A stretch of DNA of 64,000 bases from Bradyrhizobium sp. CCBAU 53338 (GCF_015291665.1 NZ_CP030048.1:1984001-2048000), one strand, 5' to 3'. Shown: positions 7,368-16,821, counted from the first letter of the stretch. The notes: generated by a model not told the origin, from the sequence alone. Numbers and translations: made by a program.

Positions 7368-8555
7368 ATGAAACATGGTTCGATCATACTGACCATCTGC
7401 CGGCAGGGTCTGAAGAACGGCGATCCGGGGTTCCGGCGTCAGGTCGAGCGCTTGCAGTCCGCGCTTCTCGCCGAATCCGACAAGGACGCCGCGATGCTGA
7501 GCCGACTGCTCGAGACGGCCGCCGACAACACGCTCGAGCCGGCGCGCGCGCGGCTCGCGAGCGGACTGCTGCGAGGCGAAGCCTTGGAACGTGGGGTTCA
7601 GGCTCCCGTGGATCGGGACTCCGGCGCTTCGCTCGCCGACGTGGTGCACGAGTTCGAAACCTCCGGCGACCTCGAGCTCCCGGGCGAGGCGAAGGCTGCA
7701 CTCGAGTCGGTCACCGCCGGCTGGCTTCGTTACGACGAACTCGATCGGTTGGGGGTGGCTCCTCCTCGGACATGTCTGCTGTTCGGTCTACCCGGAACGG
7801 GGAAGACGATGGCCGCGTATGCGATAGCGCGTAAGCTGGGTCTTCCCCTGGTGGTCGCGCGTCTCGACGGCATCGTTTCGTCCTTTCTAGGCACGACGGC
7901 TCGCAACATCGGCAGCCTGTTCGAATTCGCCAACCGCTATCGATGCGTGCTTCTGCTGGATGAGTTCGACGGCATCGCGAAACTCCGGGACGATCCCCAA
8001 GAGGTCGGCGAGATCAAGCGCGTGGTGAACGCGCTGCTTCAGAACCTGGACAAGCGAGAAAACATCGGGATCACGATCGCTGCGACCAACCATCCGAACC
8101 TCCTCGATCCCGCGGTATGGCGCAGGTTCGAGGTGAGGATGGAAATGCCGCTGCCCGGTCAGGCGCAGCGTCGTGCCATCATCGAGCGTTTCATCACCCC
8201 GCTGAAGCCGGACGACGCGACCGTCGACTTCCTGACCTGGGTGACCAGGGACCAGAGCGGCGCCGACATGAAATCGATGGTCAACGCGATCAAGAGATTC
8301 GTCGCGCTGAACGGAAACGGAGTGCCGATAACGCTCATCGATGGCGTGAAGGATTATGCGCTGACCAGCGCCTCCGTGCGCAATCCCGAGCGCCTACGCG
8401 TGCTCCGGGAAGGCGAACATGCGCTCGCGCGAGCATTGATAAGCGACGAGGAAACCCCCTTCACGCGGGCAGCAGTGGGAAGTCTACTCGACAAGGATCC
8501 CAGCACGATCGGCCGGTGGCTCTCGAAAGAGGGAGCCGCGGAGCTGGCCGGTTAG
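7368..8555 (+). CDS. ietA: AAA+ ATPase of an ietAS-type ATPase-subtilase system
   Basis: The 395-aa protein has an N-terminal helical region of about 130 residues. The AAA+ core has Walker A (GLPGTGKT, residues 140-147), Walker B (LLLDEFDG, about 196-202), a sensor-like AATNHPN near 238-244 and an arginine-finger-like WRRFE. The subtilase gene starts 11 nt downstream with its own AAGGA sequence, so the two form an operon. Such ATPase plus subtilisin-like pairs are known as IetA/IetS, first linked to plasmid incompatibility in Agrobacterium and later to phage defence. The symbol is given by architecture. The ATPase presumably senses a trigger and controls the protease. Confidence 0.75.
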   Translation: MKHGSIILTICRQGLKNGDPGFRRQVERLQSALLAESDKDAAMLSRLLETAADNTLEPARARLASGLLRGEALERGVQAPVDRDSGASLADVVHEFETSGDLELPGEAKAALESVTAGWLRYDELDRLGVAPPRTCLLFGLPGTGKTMAAYAIARKLGLPLVVARLDGIVSSFLGTTARNIGSLFEFANRYRCVLLLDEFDGIAKLRDDPQEVGEIKRVVNALLQNLDKRENIGITIAATNHPNLLDPAVWRRFEVRMEMPLPGQAQRRAIIERFITPLKPDDATVDFLTWVTRDQSGADMKSMVNAIKRFVALNGNGVPITLIDGVKDYALTSASVRNPERLRVLREGEHALARALISDEETPFTRAAVGSLLDKDPSTIGRWLSKEGAAELAG

Positions 8556-8566
8556 GATAAGGAACG

Positions 8567-11053
8567 ATGGCGAACAACCCGGTCCAGATCGTTCTGAATC
8601 ACGAGGATTTCATAACCGCGCCCGAGAAGGCGCGCGGTGGCCCCACTGCGGATCCTTTCAAGGGTAGGGATGAAGATTTCGTCTCGCACAAGAAGGAAAT
8701 CCGGAAGCAGGTCGCGGTGATGGCTCAGGCGCTCGGAGCCTCCGAGTTCGGAGAGGTGGGCTATGCCCGCGTCGTCCTGCAGGAATCCGCATTGGCGAAG
8801 TCGAACCGGCCCGTGAGAGCCATGTTTCCCGTGCGCGGTTCGATTCCAGTCGGCGCCGGCAATCTCGGGGAGCTTTTCTACCGCGTCACGCGCAAAGACA
8901 TCGACCGGCTCGCCGAAACTGTGGAATCCGCCGAGGAGACGGCGAGATGGACCAAGGACGCCAAAGGCAATAACGTTGCGCTCGCGTCTCCTGCGCGGGC
9001 CGACGTCGCCGCGATTGCCGAACTCAGCCTACCGGATCCGCAGGATAAGCGGGATTTCGACGTACGAGACGGCGTCGAATGGCTCGATGATCCCAACACC
9101 GACGGCCGCTATCAGGTCGAGCTGTTTGAGAAGATAACGGAGAAAGTATCCCGGACTGACCCGAGGGCAAAGCTTTTCAGCACTTTCAGAAGCTTGGTGA
9201 GGGACATCGACCGTTCAGCGGCACATATCGACGCCGACCGTCAGGACCAAGCTCTTCTATCCTTGCAGATCCATCAACCGACCGAAGGCGCTCAACTCGC
9301 CAGCGCCATCGAGCGCCGCAGAGCAAGACCGCCGACCGACAGAGTGGTCGTACATCATCGGGACGTACTGAACCGGTTGGCCGGTCATCCGCTCGTGCGG
9401 AAGATATCGCTGCCCCTGCGTCTTCAGCTCGCGGACAAGACCTCGTCATCAGTCGAGAACACCGATTTGCGTTACCGACCGACCAAGCGGAACGCGACCG
9501 CTCGCTATTCGAAGGTCGGGGTCATCGACTCCGGAGTCGACGACTCCTTGGCCGCCTGGATCGAAGCGAGGTCCGAGTATCTGGATCTCGAAAGGCTCAA
9601 CCGCGAGCACGGGACCCAAGTCGCCGGGCTTCTGGTCGAGGCCCGGAACTTGAACGGCAATGGCATCGGTCGTGAAACCGACGGATGTCTGATCTATGAT
9701 GTTCCCCTCTTCATCGAGGGCAAGTTTCGCGACTCCTTCGCCAGCTTCGAGGACTTTCTGAACCAGATCGATCTCGAAGTCGGCGAAATGGCGGAAAACC
9801 ACGGTGTGCGCGTATTCAACATGAGCATCACCGCCGATTCGCCCGTCGATGGCGGTCATTACGGCCGACTTGCCAGCCGTCTGGACGAGATCCAGACCAA
9901 GCACGACGTGATCTTCGTGATCTCCGCCGGCAATCTGAAACAGACAGGCAGGCGCTCGCCTTGGCCGGCCAAAAACGGGGACGTGCTCAGATACTTCGCC
10001 GCGCGGACGGAGACGGATCCGATCTTTCAGCCCGCCGAGAGCGTGCTGTCGATCTGCGTCGGTGCAGTGAACCCCGATTCCGGCTCGCACGTGTTCGGAG
10101 CACCGACGACGTATACCTGCAGAGGCCCCGGCCTCAGGGTCGGATGCAAGCCGGACGTGGCGCACTTCGGTGGAGCGCTCCCTGCTGCGAAGACGGGATT
10201 GGCGACGGTGACGGTCGGCGGAGTTCCGATCTACAGCGCAGGCACTTCGCTGGCGGCTCCGCTCGTTGCCAAGACGCTCGCAACGATCGATGCCAAGATA
10301 GAAGACACCTTTCCGACGCACACGCTGCACGCCCTGCTGGTCCATCACTCCGAGCTGCCGGACTGCCTGATATCGCCGCGATTGAGGGAGCTGGCTCGGC
10401 AATTCTGCGGCTTCGGACTGCCGTGCGGCACCGACGACATGCTGACGACCGACGACTCGGCGATCACGCTGGTTTTCAACAGCGCGTTGCCCGCCGTAAG
10501 CGGTCGCGCGCAGATCATGCGTTTCGATTTCAACTGGCCCGCCCAACTGGTCGACGACTCTGGCAGGTGCACGGGGATTGCGAAGATGACGCTGGTCTCG
10601 CGCCCGCCCCTCGATCCGGCCTATGGCGCCGAGTTCGTCCGGGTCAATCTCGATGCGAAGCTCCAGCAGCGCCAGGCCAGGATCACTCGCAAGGACGGCG
10701 AGTACAGCTACAAGAACGAGATCGAATACGTGAGCTTCAGACGCGCCGGCGGACAGGTCGGATTCGAGCGTGAGCTCATTAAGCACGGCTTGAAATGGTG
10801 GCCGGTGAAGAAGTATGAGGTAGACCTCGGAACGGGGGTCGGAGCTTCGTCGCGCTGGCGCATCGAAGTCGACAGCGTCACGAGAAGTGGGCAGGACTTC
10901 CCCGAAAACGTGCCCTTCAGCCTGGTGCTGACGATCAGGGATCCGGAGCGACGCCCGATCTTCCAGGGGATGCGCAGGTCGCTGGAGGGGGGGAACGTCG
11001 CTCTACGCGATATTCGCGTGTCGAGCCGCGCGCGCCCGCGCAGCAGAGGCTGA
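8567..11053 (+). CDS. ietS: Subtilisin-like serine protease, ietAS-type effector
   Basis: The 828-aa protein has an N-terminal region of about 310 residues followed by an S8 domain. The catalytic triad is visible: Asp321 in VGVIDSGVDD, His348 in EHGTQVAGLL, and Ser561 in SAGTSLAAP, with the oxyanion Asn455 in ISAGN. A C-terminal region of about 240 residues is beta-rich. No signal peptide is seen, so the protease should act in the cytoplasm, as expected for an abortive-infection effector. It follows the AAA+ gene by 11 nt. Its stop is only 3 nt from the stop of the convergent metallo-beta-lactamase-fold gene. Confidence 0.8.
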   Translation: MANNPVQIVLNHEDFITAPEKARGGPTADPFKGRDEDFVSHKKEIRKQVAVMAQALGASEFGEVGYARVVLQESALAKSNRPVRAMFPVRGSIPVGAGNLGELFYRVTRKDIDRLAETVESAEETARWTKDAKGNNVALASPARADVAAIAELSLPDPQDKRDFDVRDGVEWLDDPNTDGRYQVELFEKITEKVSRTDPRAKLFSTFRSLVRDIDRSAAHIDADRQDQALLSLQIHQPTEGAQLASAIERRRARPPTDRVVVHHRDVLNRLAGHPLVRKISLPLRLQLADKTSSSVENTDLRYRPTKRNATARYSKVGVIDSGVDDSLAAWIEARSEYLDLERLNREHGTQVAGLLVEARNLNGNGIGRETDGCLIYDVPLFIEGKFRDSFASFEDFLNQIDLEVGEMAENHGVRVFNMSITADSPVDGGHYGRLASRLDEIQTKHDVIFVISAGNLKQTGRRSPWPAKNGDVLRYFAARTETDPIFQPAESVLSICVGAVNPDSGSHVFGAPTTYTCRGPGLRVGCKPDVAHFGGALPAAKTGLATVTVGGVPIYSAGTSLAAPLVAKTLATIDAKIEDTFPTHTLHALLVHHSELPDCLISPRLRELARQFCGFGLPCGTDDMLTTDDSAITLVFNSALPAVSGRAQIMRFDFNWPAQLVDDSGRCTGIAKMTLVSRPPLDPAYGAEFVRVNLDAKLQQRQARITRKDGEYSYKNEIEYVSFRRAGGQVGFERELIKHGLKWWPVKKYEVDLGTGVGASSRWRIEVDSVTRSGQDFPENVPFSLVLTIRDPERRPIFQGMRRSLEGGNVALRDIRVSSRARPRSRG

Positions 11054-11056
11054 GAC

Positions 11057-12148
11057 TTATATCTCTATCGACAGGCATCCCTGGTCGGCCGGCTGCGGAA
11101 ACACGCAGCGGAAATTGTTGTCCGCCATGAACGTCTCGTCTTTCCAGCCCGCCAGCCTCGGCTGGTCGTAGTTGAAGTAGATCGTCTTGAGGCGATCCGA
11201 CGACCTCACGATACGGGCAAGGGCAACATCGTCGGGATGTTCGTGGTGCGAGCCGTTGGTCGAGATCGCGAATCGGGTGCAATCGACCACGGACAGAAGT
11301 CCGGCCGTCACGTTTCGGCCGCTGCCATGATGGGGCACCTTCATCAAGTGGAGCCGTAGAGGGTTCGTCTCCGAGTACGACATCCGCCGAAGCGCCTGCT
11401 CAAGAACATCGGGATGGGCATCCGCGCCACACAATATCGTCTTCCCGTCGTATTGGAGCAGGAAGGCAATGCTGGAGCCATTGGGTACCCCATCGTCGTT
11501 ATCCTCCGGCTGCGCGCACAACGAATCGAGATCGGGAATTCCGCCGCCGAAGGACTCGATCTCCTGAACCTCGGGCTCGTCCGGCGGCTCCCCTTGTTCA
11601 GGCTTCAGCCCGGCCTCGATCAGCCATTTGTCCCAATCGCCCATGAGAGAACGCAGACCGTGCCGTGTCGGGGATAGCAGCGTCACGCGAAGGCAGCCTG
11701 CGAGAACGAGGGTTTCGAGCGGATCGTCGCCATCGGGGATCCTGATCGCCTTTCCGCCGAAGCGCGCGTTCCAGCTCCAGGCGCGATCCGCCAGGGCGGT
11801 CGACAGTTGCTCGCCTTGGGCAACACCGAATTCCTCGATCTCGTCGTCCGATGCTACGCCGTCCAGATGTTTGTAGGCGTTGAACCAGAAATCTCCTACC
11901 TCCGCCCGAAAGTCGTCGTCGGCGCAAAGCTTGAGCATACCTTCAATGTGGTCACGGTCGATGTGGGTCACCACGATCGCTTCGAACCGCGTGCCTTGAC
12001 CGACCTCCAGAAGCTGCTTTTTCTTGACGTCCTTCCACGTTCCCGTTCGGCCTCCGTCGACGAGCATCCTATGCTCGCCGGCCGGGCCATAGGTCACAAG
12101 CAGGCAGTCACCCTCGCGGGCGGGCAGGAGAGTGAGCCGAAACGTCAC
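11057..12148 (-). CDS. MBL-fold metallohydrolase, ComEC/Rec2-like domain
   Basis: The 363-aa protein has the metal-binding motif THIDRDHIEG (His62, Asp64, Asp66, His67), a later GADAHPD (Asp243) and VPHHGSGRN (His273-His274), as in ComEC-type metallo-beta-lactamase-fold hydrolases. There is no membrane domain or signal peptide, so it should be cytoplasmic. Its start overlaps the stop of the preceding 502-aa gene by 4 nt (ATGA), making it the third gene of the caspase operon. Stand-alone MBL domains of this type recur beside caspase- and trypsin-like proteases in predicted conflict systems. The substrate, perhaps a nucleotide or nucleic acid, is unknown. Confidence 0.8.
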   Translation of the reverse strand: MTFRLTLLPAREGDCLLVTYGPAGEHRMLVDGGRTGTWKDVKKKQLLEVGQGTRFEAIVVTHIDRDHIEGMLKLCADDDFRAEVGDFWFNAYKHLDGVASDDEIEEFGVAQGEQLSTALADRAWSWNARFGGKAIRIPDGDDPLETLVLAGCLRVTLLSPTRHGLRSLMGDWDKWLIEAGLKPEQGEPPDEPEVQEIESFGGGIPDLDSLCAQPEDNDDGVPNGSSIAFLLQYDGKTILCGADAHPDVLEQALRRMSYSETNPLRLHLMKVPHHGSGRNVTAGLLSVVDCTRFAISTNGSHHEHPDDVALARIVRSSDRLKTIYFNYDQPRLAGWKDETFMADNNFRCVFPQPADQGCLSIEI

Positions 12149-13653
12149 GCGCTCTTCCCCTTGGGATAGCGCAGCACGGTGAACGGCTGCCCGGGATCGA
12201 GCCTGGTGGTCACCTTCAGGATCGAACGGTACATCCGCTCGACTTCCGGATCTTCACCGCTAAAGGTGAACAGTCCGTCCTGAAGATGCTGAACGCCCGC
12301 TGCGAAGAAGGGAAGGCCGCGCCGGAACGCCGTCATGAAAGCCCTCTTCGCGATATGCAACTGTTTCTCGTCGTCGGCCGTTTGCAGCATTCGCTTGGCG
12401 AAGATCACGGCTCCATCGGGAATCCCCGGGAATCTGGTCATGAGATTCTGGATCCAAGGCTTCCATTTCTCGAAGATGGCCTCGTCGCTTATCGCAATCG
12501 CGCAGTAGCCGGCGGCGCACGCCGCAAGCGGATTGGTCTGCTTGCTGAGAAGTGCGCTTTCGATCATACCGTTGTTGACGAGTTCGTGCAGGATCAGGCG
12601 ACCGGCAGCGACCGAGCCCGCGGTCATGTAGGATAGAAGACCTCCCATCTCGGCATCGGCGACTGTCACCGTGGTGCGCACCGGCCGATAGGTCGCGCGC
12701 CGGTCCACGAGCACCTCGATCGAGATCGGCTTCGCATGGCGCTTAGGCGCTCCCCACGGAAAAGGTAGCCTTGCGATCTCGATTCCGAATTCGTGGCGAA
12801 CCACAGCCCACCGGTTGAAGTGCGCCGAGCGGCGGGTCGCGTCCACCCTCCAATGATAGAAACTGCTGTCCTCGGACAAGGCGTAATTCGTGCGGAGGAG
12901 GCGGCCTTCGCGCGCGATCGGTGCGGAGGACCGACCAAGGCGCTTCCAGAACTCCTCCAAATCGGCAGGTCGTCCGACCTCCCGTAGGTGCAGGTCCGCC
13001 ACCAGCGAGGTCTCGGCCCTGTCGGCATACTGCAGAAGCGCACCTTCGGTCGTGTCCTCGGAGAGGGTCCCGACGGCTTTCGTGAGGTCGTTCCAAGTGA
13101 CCTTTCCGGCTCCGACGACATCCTTGACAAGACCCGCCAGCCTCGAGGCGCGAGGATCCGAGACCTCGAGAATTTGTCCGACGACAGCGTTGGTCACGGC
13201 CTCGAAGGCCGGACTGCTCTTGATCTGCTCCAACGAGGGCAACTCGACGCCCTTGTCCTCGGCGACGCGCTTCACCCAGTCGACTGTTGCCGTGGCTGCG
13301 GATTGCAAAGACGCCTTGCTGGGCACGATGCCGGCGAGCGTTTGCCAGCTCAGCCAGTTCTGAGGCGAGCCGCCGGTGTTCAGATCGACGTTGGCCTCTT
13401 CACCGGGACTCACAACGACGTCCTGATTGACCACGTCGCCGGACGGAAGAAGGACTTCGATCCGATAGTGACCGGCCGGACACTCGATCCGCTTCACCTC
13501 GTTCGTCCCGGCCGGCACGACGAACTCTTGTATGAACGGCTCCTCCGGCTGCGCTCCGCTTTCGGTGCCATACTGGATGGCCCTGGCCACGAGCGCGTAC
13601 TTGATATCTTCGCCCAGGTTCGCCTTGTGCACCTTGACCGACATCGCCGACAT
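12145..13653 (-). CDS. Uncharacterised 502-aa protein in the caspase operon
   Basis: The ATG at 13653 follows GGAGG by 6 nt and sits 1 nt after the TGA of the caspase gene. I prefer it to a longer frame that begins inside that gene. Residues 1-95 look like a beta-sandwich: alternating strands such as EFVVPAGTNEVKRIECPAGHYRIEV and VVSPGEEANVDL. The rest is mostly helical, with a central segment (FYHWRVDATRRSAHF) and a C-terminal stretch that may form repeat-like helices. I do not recognise a family. Being coupled to both the caspase and the MBL gene, it is probably the sensor, scaffold or substrate of the system. Confidence 0.7.
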   Translation of the reverse strand: MSAMSVKVHKANLGEDIKYALVARAIQYGTESGAQPEEPFIQEFVVPAGTNEVKRIECPAGHYRIEVLLPSGDVVNQDVVVSPGEEANVDLNTGGSPQNWLSWQTLAGIVPSKASLQSAATATVDWVKRVAEDKGVELPSLEQIKSSPAFEAVTNAVVGQILEVSDPRASRLAGLVKDVVGAGKVTWNDLTKAVGTLSEDTTEGALLQYADRAETSLVADLHLREVGRPADLEEFWKRLGRSSAPIAREGRLLRTNYALSEDSSFYHWRVDATRRSAHFNRWAVVRHEFGIEIARLPFPWGAPKRHAKPISIEVLVDRRATYRPVRTTVTVADAEMGGLLSYMTAGSVAAGRLILHELVNNGMIESALLSKQTNPLAACAAGYCAIAISDEAIFEKWKPWIQNLMTRFPGIPDGAVIFAKRMLQTADDEKQLHIAKRAFMTAFRRGLPFFAAGVQHLQDGLFTFSGEDPEVERMYRSILKVTTRLDPGQPFTVLRYPKGKSA

Positions 13654-13654
13654 C

Positions 13655-14827
13655 TCAGACCTCCAGCTCGACGAACGTAACCGGGCCGTAAACGGGGACG
13701 TGCTTCGTGACGAGAGGCTTTCCGGGCGGTTCCGCCCCGAATTCATAGCGGTTGGGCTCCAGTCCCAATTGCCAATATCGACCGTTCTTCGCGTCCCAGA
13801 TCACGCGCAGGGGCTCAATTCCTTCACGCTGGCATAGGAGAGTCGCCGCGTCCATGGCCGCTAGATCCCGACACGTGACGAAGGTCGCGATTTCGACGGG
13901 ATTAGGGCGATGCACCTCGAAGGTAGCCGAGCGGGTGGTCTCAGGGACCTGGAGGCGATTGGGCAGCGCGAGGCCTTTGCTGAGCAGGTGGTGAAGGGCC
14001 GTTTGCAGCGACGTGGTCTCTATTATCCATTCGCCGCTGCCCGAATGACCTCCCGACCCCCTCAGTGCTCTAAGAAGCGCTTCAGTGTACATGGATGGCT
14101 TGCCCTGCCGACCGTAGGCGGCCGCGCCTTCAAGCGTCGAATGCAGGACGCTCTGAAGGCAGGGATCTTTCGTCCCCAATCGCCCTCTAGGCTCCGCCTG
14201 TAGGCAAGTGCGGCCGATCGTCGTCTTCTGCCTGTTGAAGTCCGACAGCGGCGTCGAGACCCGGCACGCGTCGATCACGAAGAGCTGCCTGTTCGGCAGT
14301 TTCGTCGCCATCGCTGCGAGCAGCTCTCCCAAGTTGACCGCTCCGTCGAATGCATTCTGTTTTCTAAAGCCGAAATCGCGCATCAAAAGAGCGGATGCCG
14401 CTCCTTCCGAGACGCCATGGCCACAAAAGAAGAAGACCGCGAAGTTGTCCGGGTGCTTGGAACAGCGCAGTGCCCAGAGATCAATCGCCTCCTCGACGGC
14501 GTCCGCATCGCCGACCGGGATGTCGTACGACGCGCCCGTCCTGCCGTTCACGAACTGGGTCGGCTGGGCTTCAGAAAGGACCAATGCGACCGAGGCAAGA
14601 GGTCTTCCTGGATGATCGAGATCCCGGATGATCCAATCGGCGAAAGCTCGGCCCGATACCGGCGGCGAACTCAATTGCCCCATCCCTGCCGCGTGCTGCG
14701 AGAGCGTGCCGGAGCCGTTCACGAGGTGAGGGTAGTCCCCGATGCCGATCACGAGCACGTGGGTCGACGGTTGGTCTTCCATGTCAACGAAGTGGACGAG
14801 CGATGGGTCGGGTGCCTGCTCGTTCAT
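13655..14827 (-). CDS. Caspase-family cysteine peptidase (C14-like)
   Basis: The 390-aa protein has a caspase/metacaspase fold: a first strand with THVLVIGIGDY, the catalytic His137 in FFFCGHGVSEG, and the catalytic Cys188 in LFVIDACRV. An SMYTEALLRAL stretch later resembles the small-subunit region of the family. The C-terminal 100 residues form an extra beta-rich domain. It is the first gene of a coupled operon with the 502-aa protein and the MBL protein. Bacterial caspase-like proteases of this sort act in predicted self-killing or effector-activation systems. The start is ATG 14827, or ATG 14782 as an alternative; neither has a strong ribosome binding site. Confidence 0.85.
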   Translation of the reverse strand: MNEQAPDPSLVHFVDMEDQPSTHVLVIGIGDYPHLVNGSGTLSQHAAGMGQLSSPPVSGRAFADWIIRDLDHPGRPLASVALVLSEAQPTQFVNGRTGASYDIPVGDADAVEEAIDLWALRCSKHPDNFAVFFFCGHGVSEGAASALLMRDFGFRKQNAFDGAVNLGELLAAMATKLPNRQLFVIDACRVSTPLSDFNRQKTTIGRTCLQAEPRGRLGTKDPCLQSVLHSTLEGAAAYGRQGKPSMYTEALLRALRGSGGHSGSGEWIIETTSLQTALHHLLSKGLALPNRLQVPETTRSATFEVHRPNPVEIATFVTCRDLAAMDAATLLCQREGIEPLRVIWDAKNGRYWQLGLEPNRYEFGAEPPGKPLVTKHVPVYGPVTFVELEV

Positions 14828-15107
14828 TCGATCATGCCGTCCAATCGCGATGCGTGCACCATGCTGGAGTCCTCCTAGTCCCGTTGACGATCGACGGCGT
14901 CACTTATCGTTCAGGGAGACCGCAGAACTTGATCGTCCCGATGCAGTCGCCTCGCAACGCGATGTCTGTTCTCGATCTCTCGCGAGGGCCGGATCGTCGC
15001 TTCTGGAGGATGAAGCCAGAATCCAAAGGAAATGCCACCTAGTGAAAGCCCTAAGTCAGCGTAATTCGATGTGATTCAGGGCATATGGGGGAGTGTCTTG
15101 CCCCAGA

Positions 15108-15338
15108 CTACAGGACGTGCCCCTTGGCGCGCTCAACCACGTGAACGGTATTACCGCACCTCTGGACGAGGCGCGTCCGATCGTTGTCCGACAGTCGGGC
15201 CACGATCGTGGTTCCGGTCGGCATGACGGTAGTGATTGCAATCTTCTCGTTTGTCAGAAAGTCGCTCAGGGTGTCCACCGAAGCGGGCAGATCCCTGACA
15301 GTCTTACCTTTCCGTAGGGAAATCACGAATTCCCGCAT
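15108..15338 (-). CDS. Stand-alone I9-propeptide-like protein (76 aa)
   Basis: The ATG at 15338 is preceded by GAGAGG. The pattern matches the small beta-alpha-beta I9 domain that forms subtilisin propeptides: an N-terminal strand (REFVISLRKGK), a turn, a strand with GTTIVARLSDNDRTRLVQ, and a last strand (NTVHVVERAK). Stand-alone I9 proteins inhibit or help fold S8 proteases. The adjacent upstream gene, 82 bp away in the same direction, is an S8 protease that shows no such domain at its N-terminus. An inhibitor, chaperone or antidote role is therefore likely. The assignment rests on pattern alone. Confidence 0.6.
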   Translation of the reverse strand: MREFVISLRKGKTVRDLPASVDTLSDFLTNEKIAITTVMPTGTTIVARLSDNDRTRLVQRCGNTVHVVERAKGHVL

Positions 15339-15420
15339 AGGCTTAGCCTCTCCGGAGCCGCCCTCGAGGGGGCGGGACGAATCCATTATATAACACCATT
15401 CCGGACCAAAAGGTTACGTC

Positions 15421-16590
15421 TCACCTCAAGAATGGAACTCCTCTCCCCACCTTGATAGGGTCGAGACCGACCGAACGGGTGATCGAGACGAGCTTTTTCC
15501 GGGCGAGATCATAGCGCTTGCGGCCGGATGAATGTAGGTAGGAATCATCCTTGGACAACTCGCACGCCAGGATCCCCGCAACGATAGGTGAGGCAAAGGA
15601 CGTGCCGGAAAGGTCCGAGATCTGGCCGCCGGATTTGACGATCACTCCCATACTCGGGGCACTTACGTCGATGCCAGCCCCCTCGCTCGTCCTTCTGTCG
15701 TGAAAGGGCCTTCCTGGCCAGCGCCTGTATCGCTTTCCGAGCAGGCCATCTTTCGTGGCATCGGAAGCCAATTCACCCATCACGGAATCGGAAGGCGCGA
15801 CGCCCGTAAAGCCGATCCCGCCCACTCCAATGGTAGTCGAGAGGTTCGCTGGGATTTCAACTGGATCTCCTCCCGAATTTCCGCCGGCGCAGATGCACAG
15901 GGTCCCTGCATCGGCGGCCTCGTCGATTCGGTCTTCGAGGTCGGGCAGGTCGATCTGGCCGAAGCCGCAGGAGATGTTGATGATGTGGACGCCATGTGTG
16001 ATCGCAAGTGCCCGGACGCCATCAACTACTCTGGCAGAGTCCACTCCGGAAACTCCTTGCGGTCCGACGAAGGAGGCATCTACGAACAACAGCTCGGCAT
16101 CCCATGCGAGGCCGCGGAAAGCATCTGGGCCGCGTGCGCCGACGATTGTGCTGACCCGCTGTCCATGCTGCTGCTTTCCAGCGTTGAGTTTCCGTATTGC
16201 GCTCTTCCAGTCGTCGGGATCGACGAAAGCGACGTGCTGAAGTTCCTGCGGTGCCTCGTACAGCAGATCTATGATGCCGATCTTCAACCGAGCAGCTGAG
16301 CGGGCTACGGCGGAATCACAGGATGCCAACTCCTGCCACCAGGGGACGTCGATATTCCCGCTAATCGGCGCACAGCTAACTTCCTGAAGGCTAGGGTCGT
16401 ACTCGACCGTTTTCGACCAATGTCCGTCCAGCGGGCTGATCATGAGCAACGAGGCGTTTCCAGGATCGGCAAGGTGGTAGACCCCGCTGCACCGCACCGT
16501 CTGGAGAAGAGCCGTATCGGAGTATTCGGATATTCGGCTCACGACCGGGCTGCCCGCGGGGCCGCTGGAAATGATTCGGATGGATGACAC
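15421..16590 (-). CDS. Subtilisin-like serine protease (S8), second copy type
   Basis: The 389-aa protein has Asp108 in IGIIDLLYE, His142 in QQHGQRVSTIVG, the oxyanion Asn238 in CAGGNSGG, and Ser331 in LSGTSFASP, so the triad is complete. The N-terminal 100 residues are not a recognisable propeptide or signal peptide. It is unrelated in layout to the 828-aa subtilase at 8567-11053. The start is a GTG at 16590 with a weak ribosome binding site. The small I9-like gene follows 82 bp downstream, and the pair reads away from the quorum-sensing cassette. Confidence 0.8.
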   Translation of the reverse strand: MSSIRIISSGPAGSPVVSRISEYSDTALLQTVRCSGVYHLADPGNASLLMISPLDGHWSKTVEYDPSLQEVSCAPISGNIDVPWWQELASCDSAVARSAARLKIGIIDLLYEAPQELQHVAFVDPDDWKSAIRKLNAGKQQHGQRVSTIVGARGPDAFRGLAWDAELLFVDASFVGPQGVSGVDSARVVDGVRALAITHGVHIINISCGFGQIDLPDLEDRIDEAADAGTLCICAGGNSGGDPVEIPANLSTTIGVGGIGFTGVAPSDSVMGELASDATKDGLLGKRYRRWPGRPFHDRRTSEGAGIDVSAPSMGVIVKSGGQISDLSGTSFASPIVAGILACELSKDDSYLHSSGRKRYDLARKKLVSITRSVGLDPIKVGRGVPFLR

Positions 16591-16754
16591 TTGCGAATCT
16601 ACTCCCTGGTACCCGCAGCTTTAGGCTGCAGGCATATTACGCCCGATGTCGTTCATTCTTGAGAGGAAACGCGAGCTCGTCAGCTAGGGATTGCCCGAGG
16701 TAGGCTTTACCTGACTGAGCTCGCTCTCACGTCATGAAAATGTCCAGTGAACCC

Positions 16755-16766
16755 CGGGTATACCCG
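16755..16766. promoter_or_regulatory. Palindrome CGGGTATACCCG upstream of luxI
   Basis: A perfect 12-bp inverted repeat lies 55 bp before the luxI start, where a lux-box-type LuxR operator would be expected. Canonical lux boxes are about 20 bp with conserved CTG/CAG-type ends, which this lacks, so the assignment is by position and symmetry only. Confidence 0.45.
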
Positions 16767-16821
16767 AGTACATCGAAAGCGCCGTCGATGATCTGATCCT
16801 TCGCTGCCAAACGGAGGTGAC

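Noticed and set aside
9449..10786. A 445-codon minus-strand frame opposite the subtilase gene
   Set aside because: The composition is shadow-like, with many Arg/Asp/Gly and no motif, and the plus-strand frame has a complete S8 triad.
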